Below, one piece after another: positions 54,698 to 64,000 of a stretch of 64,000 bases of DNA. The position numbers and the translations under genes are program-made. Every line of letters starts with the position of its first letter. Position 1 is the first letter of the stretch. The notes under the pieces were generated by a model that was not told where the DNA came from, did no database searches, and saw nothing but the letters and a program-made list of their open reading frames with translations. The stretch spans positions 5,888,501-5,952,500 of the forward strand of contig NZ_AP025732.1 in the NCBI RefSeq assembly GCF_023734775.1. The letters run 5' to 3'. This stretch comes from Nostoc cf. commune SO-36. Its GTDB lineage: Bacteria > Cyanobacteriota > Cyanobacteriia > Cyanobacteriales > Nostocaceae.

Positions 54698-55738
54698 TTA
54701 TTTTTTGCGGTTACGAATTAATAAATAAAGAAAATAAGGAGCGCCAATAGCAGCAGTTACAATCCCACAAGGAAGTTCGATAGGTGCAAACAGTGTTCTT
54801 CCTAGCAAGTCTGCCATCACAACAATCACTCCCCCTAAGAGTGCGGAAGTAGGAATCAAGCCTTCATGGGTTGCACCTACCAACTGTCGTCCTAAATGTG
54901 GTGCGATTAAACCAATAAAACCAATATTTCCGGCGGTGGCGACTCCTGAACCTGCTAAAGCTACACCCACCAGCACGAGTAAAGCACGTTGCCATTCCAC
55001 TTGACTACCTAAACTTTTGGCGACATCATCTACTAAATTTAAAGCGTTCAAATGCCTTGCTAGTGCCAAAGCCATTGGCACAAAAACAATTAACCAAGGT
55101 AATAGAGAAAAGACTTGCTCCCAAGTCCGGCCGTAGACACTCCCAGCTAACCAAACCAAGGCATTACTAACGTCAGAAATTTCCCCAAAGGTAATCATCA
55201 AGCTGGTTATAGCACTGGCGATCGCAGATAAGCCAACACCCATTAAAATTAATAAAATCGGGGAACTACCGTTATTCCAAGCTAGCGAGTAAATTAAAAT
55301 CGCCATCAGCAAAGCACCAGCAAAAGCTGAGACAGGTAAGGTATAAATAGGTGCTGAAGGAAATAGTACAATTACTGTAACTGCCGCCAGACTCGCCCCA
55401 GCATTGATGCCGATAATACCGGGGTCTGCCAATGGATTCCGTGTCAACCCTTGGAAGATAGTGCCAGAAATTGCCAGCGCCATCCCTACCATAAAAGCTA
55501 CCAGGGTGCGGGGTAGACGCAGATTCTGAATCACGAATAGATGGTCTGGGTTTCCTGTATCTAAACCCAATATAGTTTTCACGATATCTAAAGGCGAGAT
55601 TGGATATTCACCCCGCCCTACATTTATCACCATCGCCACTGCGATCGCTACTGCCAAACATAACAGTATGATTGGTACACGTCGCTCGATGCGGAAAGAT
55701 ATCGCTTGGGAACGAATGACTAGCCAATCAACCTTCAT
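54698..55738 (-). CDS. fecD: Fe-siderophore ABC transporter permease (FecD/BtuC family)
   Basis: 346 residues with about nine or ten membrane helices. Family signatures: RLPRTLVAFMVGMALAISG near 71-89, GLTRNPLADPGIIGINAGAS near 94-113, and near the C-terminus AGNIGFIGLIAPHLGRQLVG near 268-287, the cytoplasmic coupling helix that contacts the ATPase. The ATG overlaps the stop of the other permease by four bases. Forms a heterodimeric channel with it. Confidence 0.92.
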   Translation of the reverse strand: MKVDWLVIRSQAISFRIERRVPIILLCLAVAIAVAMVINVGRGEYPISPLDIVKTILGLDTGNPDHLFVIQNLRLPRTLVAFMVGMALAISGTIFQGLTRNPLADPGIIGINAGASLAAVTVIVLFPSAPIYTLPVSAFAGALLMAILIYSLAWNNGSSPILLILMGVGLSAIASAITSLMITFGEISDVSNALVWLAGSVYGRTWEQVFSLLPWLIVFVPMALALARHLNALNLVDDVAKSLGSQVEWQRALLVLVGVALAGSGVATAGNIGFIGLIAPHLGRQLVGATHEGLIPTSALLGGVIVVMADLLGRTLFAPIELPCGIVTAAIGAPYFLYLLIRNRKK

Positions 55739-56766
55739 TTTTTCACCTTTGACTTAGCCAGGTAGACAAAAAAAGGAGCGCCAACGATTGCTGTCATTAT
55801 ACCTACAGGTAACTCCTGTGGTTTGAGCAATATACGGGCGGCAATATCTGCGACTAATAGTAAAATTGCCCCCAAAACTGCACAATAAGGTAATATCCAA
55901 CGATAATCGGCTTTAATGTAAAATCTCACTATATGGGGAACTACTAAACCAATGAAGCCGATTGGCCCAGCAAGAGCGACGGAACTTCCTGCCAGTAAAA
56001 CTACGCTGATAGCGGTAAATATTTTGATCGAAGCTGTCTGTTGACCCAAGCCTCTGGCGACATCTTCACCTAAACTCATAGTAGTAATTTGTCTGCCGAG
56101 GGCAAAAGCTATTACTAATCCCATACCGACGAAAGGCAGCAGTTGTAAGAATAAATTAAAATCTCGACCAGATAATGAACCAGCTAACCAAAATCTGACT
56201 TGTTCAAGTGTTTGTTGACTGACAATGAGGATACCGGTGGTGAGGGAAGAAATCAAAGCAGTTAAGGCTGCTCCTGCTACCGTCAAATTTAATGGGGTAG
56301 CTCCTCCTCGTCCCAACGAACCAAGGATGTAAACTAACACTGCTGTTACTCCCGCACCCAAAAAGGCTACAAGGGCGTAAACACCTATGGATGAACTGCC
56401 AAAAACAAAAGTTGCCACAACCACAAAGAGGGCGGCTCCCGATTCAATACCCAAAATACCTGGATCTGCTAAGGGGTTTCGCGTCAAACCCTGCATCAAT
56501 GCTCCCGATACAGCAAGGGCTGAACCTACAAGGATAGCAATTAGCGATCGCGGTAATCTCACAGTCTGAATAACTAAGTGATCGTAAGAACCATCAAAGG
56601 CTATAAAAGATGTCAAAATCTTACCTAGAGGTATTTCTGCTGCACCTAGCGTCACACTGAACAGCAAGCAAATCACTAGCATACATAGTCCCAAAATCAG
56701 ACCAAATAAGGCTGACAATTGTGGCCTTTTCAATTCTCTGGGTGAGAGTGTAGTCGCTTTTATCAT
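55735..56766 (-). CDS. fecC: Fe-siderophore ABC transporter permease (FecC/BtuC family)
   Basis: 343 residues. RLPRSLIAILVGSALAVSG near 69-87, GLTRNPLADPGILGIESGAA near 92-111, LAGPIGFIGLVVPHIVRFYI near 265-284: all FecCD signatures. First gene of the operon fecC-fecD-fecE. The region upstream (56767-57136) contains a partial Fur-like half-site TGATAAT at 56863-56869, which is weak by itself. No substrate-binding protein gene is beside the operon; one must be elsewhere. Confidence 0.92.
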   Translation of the reverse strand: MIKATTLSPRELKRPQLSALFGLILGLCMLVICLLFSVTLGAAEIPLGKILTSFIAFDGSYDHLVIQTVRLPRSLIAILVGSALAVSGALMQGLTRNPLADPGILGIESGAALFVVVATFVFGSSSIGVYALVAFLGAGVTAVLVYILGSLGRGGATPLNLTVAGAALTALISSLTTGILIVSQQTLEQVRFWLAGSLSGRDFNLFLQLLPFVGMGLVIAFALGRQITTMSLGEDVARGLGQQTASIKIFTAISVVLLAGSSVALAGPIGFIGLVVPHIVRFYIKADYRWILPYCAVLGAILLLVADIAARILLKPQELPVGIMTAIVGAPFFVYLAKSKVKK

Positions 56767-57136
56767 CTGATTCTGCCGTGACTGGAAAATATTACGCTCT
56801 GCTGGTTAGTTGTTTTTTCAATGGGCACTCTCAATATTTAACAGCTTTTTGATCATGAAAGTTGATAATCTTTCTTGATAAATATATAGATTACATGATT
56901 GTGTAGCCTTTTCCCCATTTTTTAAACGGAATAAAGCATACCGTTATAGCTTTGATATAATTTCTCAACAAAGTGGTATTGTTAGATCAACTTAAATTTG
57001 CTTTGTAAAAGTCACTTGCGTGCCAAGAGGGGGACTGGGGACTGGGAAGCACAGGATAATAATCAATGCCCAATGCCCAATGCCCAATGCCCAATGCCCA
57101 ATAAGCAGTTTCAGTCACCAGGTGTTACATCTGTAA
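56767..57136. other. Divergent intergenic region between fecC and the acylase
   Basis: 370 bp. Contains TGATAAT (56863-56869) as a possible Fur half-site and an AATGCCC heptamer tandem repeat at 57065-57104. Both genes' promoters must lie here. Confidence 0.4.
57065..57104. repeat. AATGCCC heptamer tandem repeat
   Basis: About five consecutive AATGCCC units upstream of the acylase gene; same family as the GGGCATT arrays on the other strand at 20985-21044. Confidence 0.75.
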
Positions 57137-59254
57137 ATGGTGGTGTTCATGAGGATTGATAGTTTACTTAAGGTTTACAAACGAAAATCAATACGCGTTT
57201 TACCTTTAATACTCAGCTTGATACTGGTTTTGTTTGTCGGAAGCCGCGCTGTGGCTGTACCAACAAAATCCACAGAGATATTGTGGGATACTTATGGTGT
57301 GCCGCACATCTACGGCAAAGATAACCAGAGTGCATTTTATGCCTTTGGTTGGGCACAAATGCAGAGTCATGGAGATTTACTTTTGCGTCTCTATGGTCAA
57401 GCGCGGGGACGCGCGGCCGAATATTGGGGAGAGGAATACCTAGAGTCAGATCGTTGGGTACAGACTGCGGGAGTACCAGAACGCGCTCGTACTTGGTACA
57501 AAGCACAGAGTCCAAATTTTCGTAGTTATCTCGATGCTTTTGCTGCTGGGATCAATGCTTATGCAAAACAAAATCCAAAGTTAATTGAGGATCAAGTTGA
57601 GATAGTGCTACCAGTCAAGGCAGAAGATGTCATGGCTCACTTACATCGGGTACTCAATTTCACCTTTGTGGTCAATCCAGAGCAAGTATTAGACCTGAGC
57701 AAAGAAAAGTTGCAAGCAGGATCTAATGGTTGGGCGATCGCACCAAGTCATTCTGCTGATGGGAATGCCATGTTGTTGGCAAACCCACATCTACCTTGGT
57801 CAGATTTATTTTTGTGGTACGAAGCTCAAATCACCGCACCAGGGATTGATGCTTATGGGGCAACACTTGTAGGTATTCCCGTATTAGCGATCGCCTTTAA
57901 CAACAACTTAGGTTGGACTCACACCGTTAATACTTATGATGGTTGGGATGTTTACGAACTTACATTGGCAGGTAATGGATACCAATTTGATGACAAAGTT
58001 CGTAACTTTCAGACAAAAACTCTTTCCTTAAAGGTGAAGCAAAAAGATGGCTCCTTGCAAGAGCAACCATTAGTAGTGAAAAGTTCTATCCACGGGCCAG
58101 TGGTAGCCGAGAAAAATGGTAAAGCCGTGGCACTGAGAGTTGCAGGTCTTGACCGACCAGGTGTACTCCAGCAGTGGTGGGATATGGCACGAGCAAAAAA
58201 CTTTGCCCAATTTGAAAAGACACTCCAGCGCTTGCAATTACCAATGTTTACGGTGATGTATGCGGATCGAGAAGGGCATATTATGCACCTATTCAACGGC
58301 CAAGTTCCAGTACGGTCTAGTGGTGATTTTGCATACTGGGAAGGCATAATCCCAGGAAATACATCTAAAACCTTGTGGACAAAAATTCATCCTTACAAAG
58401 ATTTACCGCGCATAGTTGACCCGAAGAGTGGCTGGTTGCAAAATAGCAATGACCCACCTTGGACAACTACATTTCCAGCCGCCATTAAAGCAGATAATTA
58501 CCCGCCTTACATGGCACCTCGTTTCATGGATTTCCGCTCTCAACGTTCTGTAAGAATGTTGGCTGAGGATGACAAAATTTCTTTTGATGAAATGGTTGCA
58601 TACAAACACTCTACCCGCATGGAACTGGCTGATCGGATTTTGGATGATTTAATTCCGGCTGCACGCAAATATGGCCAGGGTTTAGGACAAAAAGCAGCTG
58701 ATGTCTTAGAAGCCTGGGATCGGCAAGCCAATGTAGACAGTCAAGGAGCAGTACTATTTGCCTTTTGGGTGCAACAGATGGACTTAGATAAAACATTTAG
58801 TAAACCCTGGAATGAAAATTCTCCACGCACCACACCCGATGGTTTAGCTAATCCTGAAAGTGCGGTAGCAACTCTGCAAGCAGTTGCAGCAGAGATAGAA
58901 AAGACTTATGGGGCGCTTGATATACCGTGGGGGCAGGTTTTTCGGCTACGTTTGGGTGATATGGATTTGCCTGCTAATGGTGGGGATGATAGCCTAGGAA
59001 TTTTTCGGGTACTGAATTCCGCTCCCGGAGAAAATGGGCAATTTCAAGCCGTTGCAGGTGATTCCTATGTCGCTGCAATTGAATTTTCTAACCCTGTACG
59101 GGCAATGGCACTCACCAGCTACGGTAACGCATCTCAACCCGGATCGCCTCACATTGGCGATCAGTTACAGATGTTCGCTAACAAAAAGTTGCGGACTGTG
59201 TGGCGCGATCGCTCAGATATTCTCGCCCATCTAGAAGAGCGTAAAATATTCTGA
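57137..59254 (+). CDS. Penicillin/AHL acylase family Ntn-hydrolase
   Basis: 705 residues, exported precursor: basic N-terminus and a hydrophobic signal segment ([21 protein letters not shown], about 21-41). Alpha chain with [19 protein letters not shown] near 48; then the autocatalytic processing site [12 protein letters not shown] with the N-terminal nucleophile Ser near residue 196, followed by [34 protein letters not shown] text near 245-265 and beta-chain LQNSNDPPW near 435. This matches cyanobacterial acylases of the AiiC type, which cleave acyl-homoserine lactones. It sits between iron genes, so the substrate could be another amide. ATG at 57149 is an alternative start. Confidence 0.87.
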   Translation: MVVFMRIDSLLKVYKRKSIRVLPLILSLILVLFVGSRAVAVPTKSTEILWDTYGVPHIYGKDNQSAFYAFGWAQMQSHGDLLLRLYGQARGRAAEYWGEEYLESDRWVQTAGVPERARTWYKAQSPNFRSYLDAFAAGINAYAKQNPKLIEDQVEIVLPVKAEDVMAHLHRVLNFTFVVNPEQVLDLSKEKLQAGSNGWAIAPSHSADGNAMLLANPHLPWSDLFLWYEAQITAPGIDAYGATLVGIPVLAIAFNNNLGWTHTVNTYDGWDVYELTLAGNGYQFDDKVRNFQTKTLSLKVKQKDGSLQEQPLVVKSSIHGPVVAEKNGKAVALRVAGLDRPGVLQQWWDMARAKNFAQFEKTLQRLQLPMFTVMYADREGHIMHLFNGQVPVRSSGDFAYWEGIIPGNTSKTLWTKIHPYKDLPRIVDPKSGWLQNSNDPPWTTTFPAAIKADNYPPYMAPRFMDFRSQRSVRMLAEDDKISFDEMVAYKHSTRMELADRILDDLIPAARKYGQGLGQKAADVLEAWDRQANVDSQGAVLFAFWVQQMDLDKTFSKPWNENSPRTTPDGLANPESAVATLQAVAAEIEKTYGALDIPWGQVFRLRLGDMDLPANGGDDSLGIFRVLNSAPGENGQFQAVAGDSYVAAIEFSNPVRAMALTSYGNASQPGSPHIGDQLQMFANKKLRTVWRDRSDILAHLEERKIF

Positions 59255-59698
59255 GGTCAATATTTTAGCGCTTGCGATCTCGCCCACAAACTTTTCAGGG
59301 ACAATAATTAGTCTACAAGCCTTATACTGTCTGGACTTAAGCTTAGTTTCTGCAAATGTCTGGGGCGTAGGCATAGCCCGTCGCAGACATCGCATAACGA
59401 CTATTTTGAACAGCGATCGCACTAGCGTAAATTTACTATTTCTGGCGTTGCTGAATCAAAGTATGAATCATGCGATCGCCTACATTGGTGATTACCTTTA
59501 GGGAAAAATGGATAAAGTCGAGCTAAAGAAGATTCTGGAATCTTTTCTAACCTTTGACGATTCCTACCGAAAAACGCGCACAGTGCCCCTGACTTCAGGC
59601 ATGGGGGTGTAGTGCGCTTTGCGGATTTATCCGCAGTCCTAAAAATCAATTACACGATTAGTAGAATTTATGTATAATCTAGTAAGGAGGTAATACAA
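59255..59698. other. Intergenic region with dispersed repeat and left end of TnpB element
   Basis: 444 bp between the acylase and tnpB. Contains the dispersed palindromic repeat (59364-59393) and, from about 59578, the hairpin-like left part of the TnpB element (CCCCTGACTTCAGGCATGGGG). The ribosome site AAGGAGG is at the right edge. Confidence 0.45.
59364..59393. repeat. Dispersed GCGATGTCTGCGAC palindromic repeat, inverse copy
   Basis: GGCGTAGGCATAGCCCGTCG then CAGACATCGC; the inverse of the copies at 5083-5113 and 41476-41503. Confidence 0.65.
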
Positions 59699-60930
59699 GT
59701 GTTTAACCTAACTTACGAATTTAAATTAAAACCAACACAAACCCAAATTGCGATGTTTGAGGAATGGCTAGAAACCCATAGACGGGTGTACAACTATGCT
59801 TTGGCAGAGCGCAAGGATTGGTATAAATCTCGTAGCTGTCGGGTTAATGCTTGTTCACTTCAATCTGAATACATCATCTCTGCCGATACTCCCCGCCCAA
59901 CATTTGCTAGTCAGTGCAAGTCTTTAACTGCTGCACGTAAAGAAAGTGATTTCTTGTTACGTGTTAATGCTCAGTCTTTGCAGCAAACATTGAGACGACT
60001 TGAAAAGGCTTTTGTAAGTATGTGGGAGCAAAATCACGGATTCCCAAGATTCAAAAAATCTGGGCGAATGCGGTCTTTTTCTTTCCCACAGTTGGGAGCA
60101 AAACCATTAAGCAATGGGTATGTGAAACTGCCTGTTATTGGTGCGGTCAAAGTTCGTCAGTCAAGGGATATTCCTGATGGCGGGACAATCAAGCAAGCGC
60201 GTGTAGTCAGACGTGTTTCTGGGTGGTACGTGATGCTAACTGTTCAGTGGGATGTATCTGTGCCTCAGCCAATGCCTCATGGGGAAGGAGTAGGAATTGA
60301 TGTAGGGCTAACCAGTTTTATTGCAACTTCCAACGGGCTTTTGGTCAAACGTTCGAGGTTTTTTACAGATGCCGAACGCAAGCTGAAATTGCTGCAACAG
60401 CGTGTCAAGAGAAAACGCTTAGGCTCGAACAATTGGAAGAAAGCACTTCATAAAGTTGCAAAACTCCATGAGTACGTTGCTAACTGTCGTAAAGATTGGC
60501 ATAGAAAACTGTCTTATCAAATCTGTACCGATACTGGAATGGTATTTGTTGAAGACTTAAACCTAGTCGGCTTGTCTCGTGGGATGCTGGGTAAACATTG
60601 TTTAGACGCGGGGTTTGGGCAATTCTTCAACATTCTTGAGCAGACTTGTTTTAAGCGTGGTGTCTATTTCCAAAAAGTAAATAGCCGCAAAACTAGCCAA
60701 ATATGTCCCAATTGTTTGTTTGAGACAGGTAAAAAAGAGCTTTCAGAACGTACTCATGTTTGCTCAAATTGCGGCTATACGACTGATAGGGATGTTGCCG
60801 CCGCACAAGTAGTTCTAGCTAGAGGACTTGCAGCCGTAGGGCATACGGTCAAGATGCTTGCTGAGGGTAAATTCATTGGAATCCCTTTGAAGCAAGAATC
60901 CCCCGGCTTCTAGCCGTGGGGAGTGTCAAC
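59578..60930 (+). mobile_element. Stand-alone TnpB (IS200/IS605, IS1341-type) element
   Basis: Left end approximate: hairpin GTGCCCCTGACTTCAGGCAT then GGGGGTG near 59580-59615. Right end: hairpin CCCCCGGCTTCTAGCCGTGGGG at 60900-60921, with GAGTGTCAAC following, typical of this class. The tnpB stop codon lies inside the right hairpin. No tnpA gene, so mobility would need a TnpA in trans. Confidence 0.72.
59699..60913 (+). CDS. tnpB: RNA-guided endonuclease TnpB family protein
   Basis: 404 residues from GTG, preceded by a perfect AAGGAGG nine bases upstream. N-terminal helix-turn-helix (LKPTQTQIAMFEEWLETHRRVYNYAL), then the RuvC-like core: GIDVGLTSFIATS near 200 (first Asp), VFVEDLNLVGLSRG near 281 (Glu), zinc finger CPNCLFETGKKE...CSNCGYTTDRDVAAAQ near 336-371 with the last Asp in DRDVAAA. 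All catalytic and Cys residues are kept. TnpB uses a guide RNA (omega RNA) made from its own 3' end to cut DNA and keep IS copies in place. Not seen with tnpA. Confidence 0.9.
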   Translation: MFNLTYEFKLKPTQTQIAMFEEWLETHRRVYNYALAERKDWYKSRSCRVNACSLQSEYIISADTPRPTFASQCKSLTAARKESDFLLRVNAQSLQQTLRRLEKAFVSMWEQNHGFPRFKKSGRMRSFSFPQLGAKPLSNGYVKLPVIGAVKVRQSRDIPDGGTIKQARVVRRVSGWYVMLTVQWDVSVPQPMPHGEGVGIDVGLTSFIATSNGLLVKRSRFFTDAERKLKLLQQRVKRKRLGSNNWKKALHKVAKLHEYVANCRKDWHRKLSYQICTDTGMVFVEDLNLVGLSRGMLGKHCLDAGFGQFFNILEQTCFKRGVYFQKVNSRKTSQICPNCLFETGKKELSERTHVCSNCGYTTDRDVAAAQVVLARGLAAVGHTVKMLAEGKFIGIPLKQESPGF

Positions 60931-60940
60931 TTGTCTATTC
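60790..60940 (+). ncRNA. Candidate omega RNA (reRNA) region at the tnpB 3' end
   Basis: For TnpB elements of this type the guide RNA derives from the 3' part of tnpB plus the right-end hairpin, with the guide just after the element. The hairpin at 60900-60921 is the only strong structure here. The extents given are approximate; no RNA evidence is available from sequence alone. Confidence 0.4.
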
Positions 60941-61420
60941 TCTTAACCCCCAGGCGTTCTCAGCCAAACTTGTAAATTAGCCCTACTGATAAATTCAGGC
61001 ACTAAGAAGTAGAGATTTATTGACAAAAAATACTATTCTTTTTGACTAAGATTGATTTAAAAGGCATTATCGTGTAATAATCATACTGATAATAGTTAGC
61101 AATAATGCAATTTTAATGTCAAGAGCAATTAATTAAACTTGCGAGCAGGAAAGTAGATGGTTAAAACTTTACCAACATTCCTGTGGGTTTTGTCATCCAA
61201 AATCTAAAGCCAAATAGGAAGGAGCGATTTTGCTGATGTGATTAGTATCAGAGCAAACGCACCTTATTTCACCAATCAAAAATAAGTATCATCTATCCCC
61301 TCATTGGAAGATGAACAAGGTTTATGTGTGCAACTATCACCATCGACCGATCAAATTGATAAATACCTTTAAACAACAAACAATTGCCGCAGTCCATTGG
61401 TAAGAAGCCAAACATCAAAA
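60941..61420. other. Intergenic region upstream of the TonB receptor
   Basis: About 480 bp, AT-rich, with the Fur-like site at 61086-61100. No gene seen. A 320-bp leader before the ATG at 61421 is long. Confidence 0.4.
61086..61100 (+). promoter_or_regulatory. Candidate Fur box
   Basis: TGATAATAGTTAGCA fits the 7-1-7 Fur consensus TGATAATnATTATCA with the left half perfect and 5 of 7 in the right half. It lies about 320 bp ahead of a siderophore receptor gene, the class most often under Fur control. Confidence 0.5.
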
Positions 61421-64000
61421 ATGAAGCCATATAAGTTATTTCCCAGCTTGCTCTTGAAAAGTACGATGCCTTTAGCAGTTAGCTTTGCTACTATTGCCGT
61501 TTTACTCTCCATCCCCGCCACAGCTGAGGAATTAGCAAAGGATGAAATTAGTAAAAAAATTTCTCAACTGAGTGACATCGAAATTCCCAATACGAATGCT
61601 GGCACTTTGGTACAGACACCAACTCAAGATAGTAATGTCATAACTATTACAGGAGTAAGGGCAAATTCCACTGAAAAAGGGCTGGAGGTGATTTTAGAAA
61701 CCAAGCAAGGGGAGCAACTGCAAATCACCAATCGCAGTACTGGTAATAATTTTATTGGAGATATTACTGGTGGGCAGTTACAGTTGCCTAATGGAGATGG
61801 TTTTACATACCGATCAGAAAAACCTACAGAGGGAATTACTGAGATAACAGTTGCGAATATTGACGCAAATACTGTGCGGGTGACGATAGTCGGGGAAAAA
61901 GTGTTACCTGTGGTTGAGTTATTTGATGATGATGCAGGGTTGGTTTTGGCTGTTGCATCTACAACTACAACAACAGCAGCACAACCACCAGAAACACCAC
62001 CAACGGAGGAACAACCAGCAACCCAGACACCCCCAGAAGAACCCGCAGCGCAGCAGGACGAACCAATTGAATTGGTGGTAACGGGAGAGCAAGACGGATA
62101 TCGCGTACCGACTGCGACCACTGCGACCAAAACCGATACACCTTTGCGAGATATTCCGGGTTCGATTCAAGTGATCCCGCGTCGAATCTTAGAAGACCAA
62201 AAGACGACGCGTATACAAGAAGCCTTGGAAAACGTCAGTGGTGTACGCAAACAAGGTAACTACGGAGGCTCAGATGCCGGTGGATATAATATTCGGGGCT
62301 TTGCTCAAGATGGAAATTTCCGCAATGGATTTTCCGACAGTGACTTTTACTCCTCGGTAGATACAGCAAATATCGAGCGAATCGAAGTCCTCAAAGGGCC
62401 GGCTTCTGTTCTATTTGGTCAGGCTGAACCGGGAGGAATTGTCAATGTTGTTACAAAACAACCCCTTAGTACTCCCTATTATTCAGCTGAATTGAATGTC
62501 GGAAATTATGGGTTTTATCGCCCCAGTTTTGATATATCTGGCCCTCTTACAGATGACGGTTCGGTCTTATATCGGCTGAATGTGGCTTATCAAAACTCTG
62601 AGAGTTTTCGAGATTTTAACTTTACCGAACGTGTCTTTATTGCACCTGTAATTACTTGGAATATCAGCGATCGCACTTCATTAACATTCGACCTTGAATA
62701 TCTAAACAATGATTACCTCTTCGATCGTGGACTTCCTTCCATTGGAGACAGACCCGCCCCCATCCCCATTAGTCGGTTTATCGGTCTGCCGGAAAGTGTT
62801 TATAACGATAGCAGTCTTCGGCTTGGTTATCGACTTGAGCATGAATTTAGCAAAGACTGGCAGCTTCGTAATGCATTTTCTTTTGTTTCTGGTGAATCAT
62901 CTTCTGATGCTTATGCCACTGGTGGCAGACCACTAGTTGATAACCAGTTTTCCCCAATATCTGTAGGTCGTGAAGAATTCACACGAAAAATCTATACCTT
63001 TCAAACAGAACTAGTCGGAAAGTTCAAGACGGGATCGATTGTCCATCAACCTTTAATTGGGGTGGAGTTAAGACGAAACACCTGGGAATACACCTCATTC
63101 GATGCGGCAGAACCCATACTGCTGGACATTTTTAATCCCAATTATGATGTTGATTTACCTCCCATACCTGATGAAGCTTACTTTTACACGACTCGTAGAG
63201 ACACTTTGGGGATTTACCTCCAAGATCAAATTACTTTTGCAGATAATCTCAAGGTATTAGTTGGTGGTCGCTTTGATACCTTCCAACGAAAAGATACAGA
63301 ACTCGGAGAAACAACGGGTGAAGAGTCCCTCAGTGCTTTTAATCCCCGTGTTGGGATCGTTTATCAACCAATTCAACCAATTTCCCTCTATGCCAGCTAC
63401 ACTCAATCGTTTCAACCCGATCGATTTTTCGATCGTTCGGCAACAAACGAACCCTTTAAGCCAACAGAAGGAACGCAGTATGAAGTGGGGATCAAAGCAG
63501 ATATCAGTGAACGACTTTCGGCAACTCTAGCAGCCTTCAAGATTACCAAAGCCAACGTTATTACAAGCGACCCCAACGATCCCGATGAGTCCATACAGGT
63601 GGGAGAACAGAGAAGCAGAGGGATTGAATTAGATATTGGTGGCGAAATTCTGCCAGGTTGGAATCTCATTGCGTCTTACACTTATACCGACGCGATTACC
63701 TCGAAAGACAACGACATTACCGTGGGTAATAGGCTAACTAATGTACCCGAACACGCTGCGAGTTTGTGGACAAGCTATGAACTGCAAAGCGGTGATTTAA
63801 AAGGTTTGGGCTTTGGTTTGGGGCTTTACTATGCCGGAGATAGATACGCTGATTTGAACAATACAAGCGTTTTGCCTAGCTATTTCAGAACAGATTCAGC
63901 CATTTATTACAAACAAGAGAACTGGAGATTAGCACTGAATTTCCGAAATCTTTTCAATGAAACTTATTATGAGACATCTCAAAGCAGAAATATAATCTAT
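61421..64000 (+). CDS. TonB-dependent siderophore receptor with AMIN domain (runs off window)
   Basis: 860 codons from ATG 61421, open to the window edge. Signal peptide (LKSTMPLAVSFATIAVLLSI, Ala-rich cleavage region near 38), then an AMIN-type domain (about 65-165), a Thr/Pro/Glu-rich linker near 185-210, TonB box-like IELVVTGEQ, plug (TPLRDIPGSIQVIPRRILED; NIRGFAQDGNFRNG; RIEVLKGPASVLFGQAEPGG near 325-345) and a 22-strand barrel with the late AYTQSF-type text SYTQSFQPD. AMIN-fused receptors are typical of cyanobacterial ferric siderophore uptake. Together with fecCDE it makes an iron-uptake region; the Fur-like box upstream suggests iron repression. The C-terminus is missing here. Confidence 0.9.
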   Translation, partial: MKPYKLFPSLLLKSTMPLAVSFATIAVLLSIPATAEELAKDEISKKISQLSDIEIPNTNAGTLVQTPTQDSNVITITGVRANSTEKGLEVILETKQGEQLQITNRSTGNNFIGDITGGQLQLPNGDGFTYRSEKPTEGITEITVANIDANTVRVTIVGEKVLPVVELFDDDAGLVLAVASTTTTTAAQPPETPPTEEQPATQTPPEEPAAQQDEPIELVVTGEQDGYRVPTATTATKTDTPLRDIPGSIQVIPRRILEDQKTTRIQEALENVSGVRKQGNYGGSDAGGYNIRGFAQDGNFRNGFSDSDFYSSVDTANIERIEVLKGPASVLFGQAEPGGIVNVVTKQPLSTPYYSAELNVGNYGFYRPSFDISGPLTDDGSVLYRLNVAYQNSESFRDFNFTERVFIAPVITWNISDRTSLTFDLEYLNNDYLFDRGLPSIGDRPAPIPISRFIGLPESVYNDSSLRLGYRLEHEFSKDWQLRNAFSFVSGESSSDAYATGGRPLVDNQFSPISVGREEFTRKIYTFQTELVGKFKTGSIVHQPLIGVELRRNTWEYTSFDAAEPILLDIFNPNYDVDLPPIPDEAYFYTTRRDTLGIYLQDQITFADNLKVLVGGRFDTFQRKDTELGETTGEESLSAFNPRVGIVYQPIQPISLYASYTQSFQPDRFFDRSATNEPFKPTEGTQYEVGIKADISERLSATLAAFKITKANVITSDPNDPDESIQVGEQRSRGIELDIGGEILPGWNLIASYTYTDAITSKDNDITVGNRLTNVPEHAASLWTSYELQSGDLKGLGFGLGLYYAGDRYADLNNTSVLPSYFRTDSAIYYKQENWRLALNFRNLFNETYYETSQSRNIIY

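Noticed and set aside
61624..62130. 168-codon minus-strand frame inside the TonB receptor gene
   Set aside because: It is the antisense of the Thr/Pro-rich linker and AMIN region; the plus frame has clear receptor motifs.
1..64000. tRNA, rRNA or tmRNA genes
   Set aside because: None was recognised by eye; a covariance-model scan would be needed to exclude a tRNA.

Overview
The window looks like chromosomal DNA of a filamentous, Nostoc-type cyanobacterium. The HIP1 octamer (GCGATCGC and near variants) recurs throughout. Cyanobacterium-specific genes are present (gun4, a DUF3531 gene, AMIN-domain TonB receptor, PATAN-REC regulator, several hybrid kinase/REC proteins). The intergenic spaces carry the short G-rich tandem repeats and palindromes typical of Nostocales. 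No rRNA, tRNA or CRISPR array was recognised.

Layout. 0-4 kb: the start of a GMC oxidoreductase, an SMP-30 lactonase/DoxX pair, a probable antiporter relic and a Cys-rich copper-storage-type protein. 4-11.4 kb (minus strand): a glyoxalase-fold protein, then a respiratory operon reading DUF2231-DUF2231-ctaC-ctaD-ctaE-small membrane protein-type II NADH dehydrogenase. Subunit II has lost the CuA ligands and subunit I has a YSHPAV motif. This is therefore an ARTO-like, probably quinol-oxidising terminal oxidase, and the Ndh-2 beside it could complete an NADH-to-oxygen chain. 12-16.2 kb: an SDR dehydrogenase, a CDF transporter and a frameshifted GH15 glucoamylase. 16.5-20 kb: a DUF4396 protein, a decayed DUF4232 lipoprotein, a cupin, and a complete ISAzo13-like element that has split a HicB-type antitoxin gene.

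20-35 kb is mostly housekeeping: NUDIX, DUF3531, TPR protein, an ABC ATPase, rsmG, lipoprotein Mn-type SOD, Uma2 protein, MalK-type ATPase, gun4, icd, mtnA, ruvC, yvcK and a tsaE broken by one missing base. A 62-bp tandem repeat lies after icd. 36-41 kb: patatin phospholipase, pyrC, lepB and a MOSC protein. 41.6-49.4 kb is a signalling cluster. It holds a Cache-HAMP-PAS-kinase-REC gene split by an IS630 element with its TA duplication, overlapped by a REC-GGDEF-EAL protein, and followed by a truncated REC-kinase. 50-54 kb: a long gene-poor stretch with one of two inverted copies of a 130-bp MITE, then a PATAN-REC regulator.

53.8-64 kb is devoted to iron uptake. It has a FecCDE-type siderophore ABC transporter, a penicillin/AHL-acylase-type Ntn hydrolase, a stand-alone TnpB element, and a TonB-dependent siderophore receptor that runs off the window and has a candidate Fur box upstream.

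The main theme beyond single genes is erosion and repeat invasion. Two complete IS elements sit inside genes with recognisable target duplications. At least three further genes are frameshifted. Dispersed repeats have also entered coding sequence in frame (glyoxalase-fold protein, kinase ATPase domain, kinase REC domain). Some single-base frameshifts, notably in tsaE, could be assembly errors.
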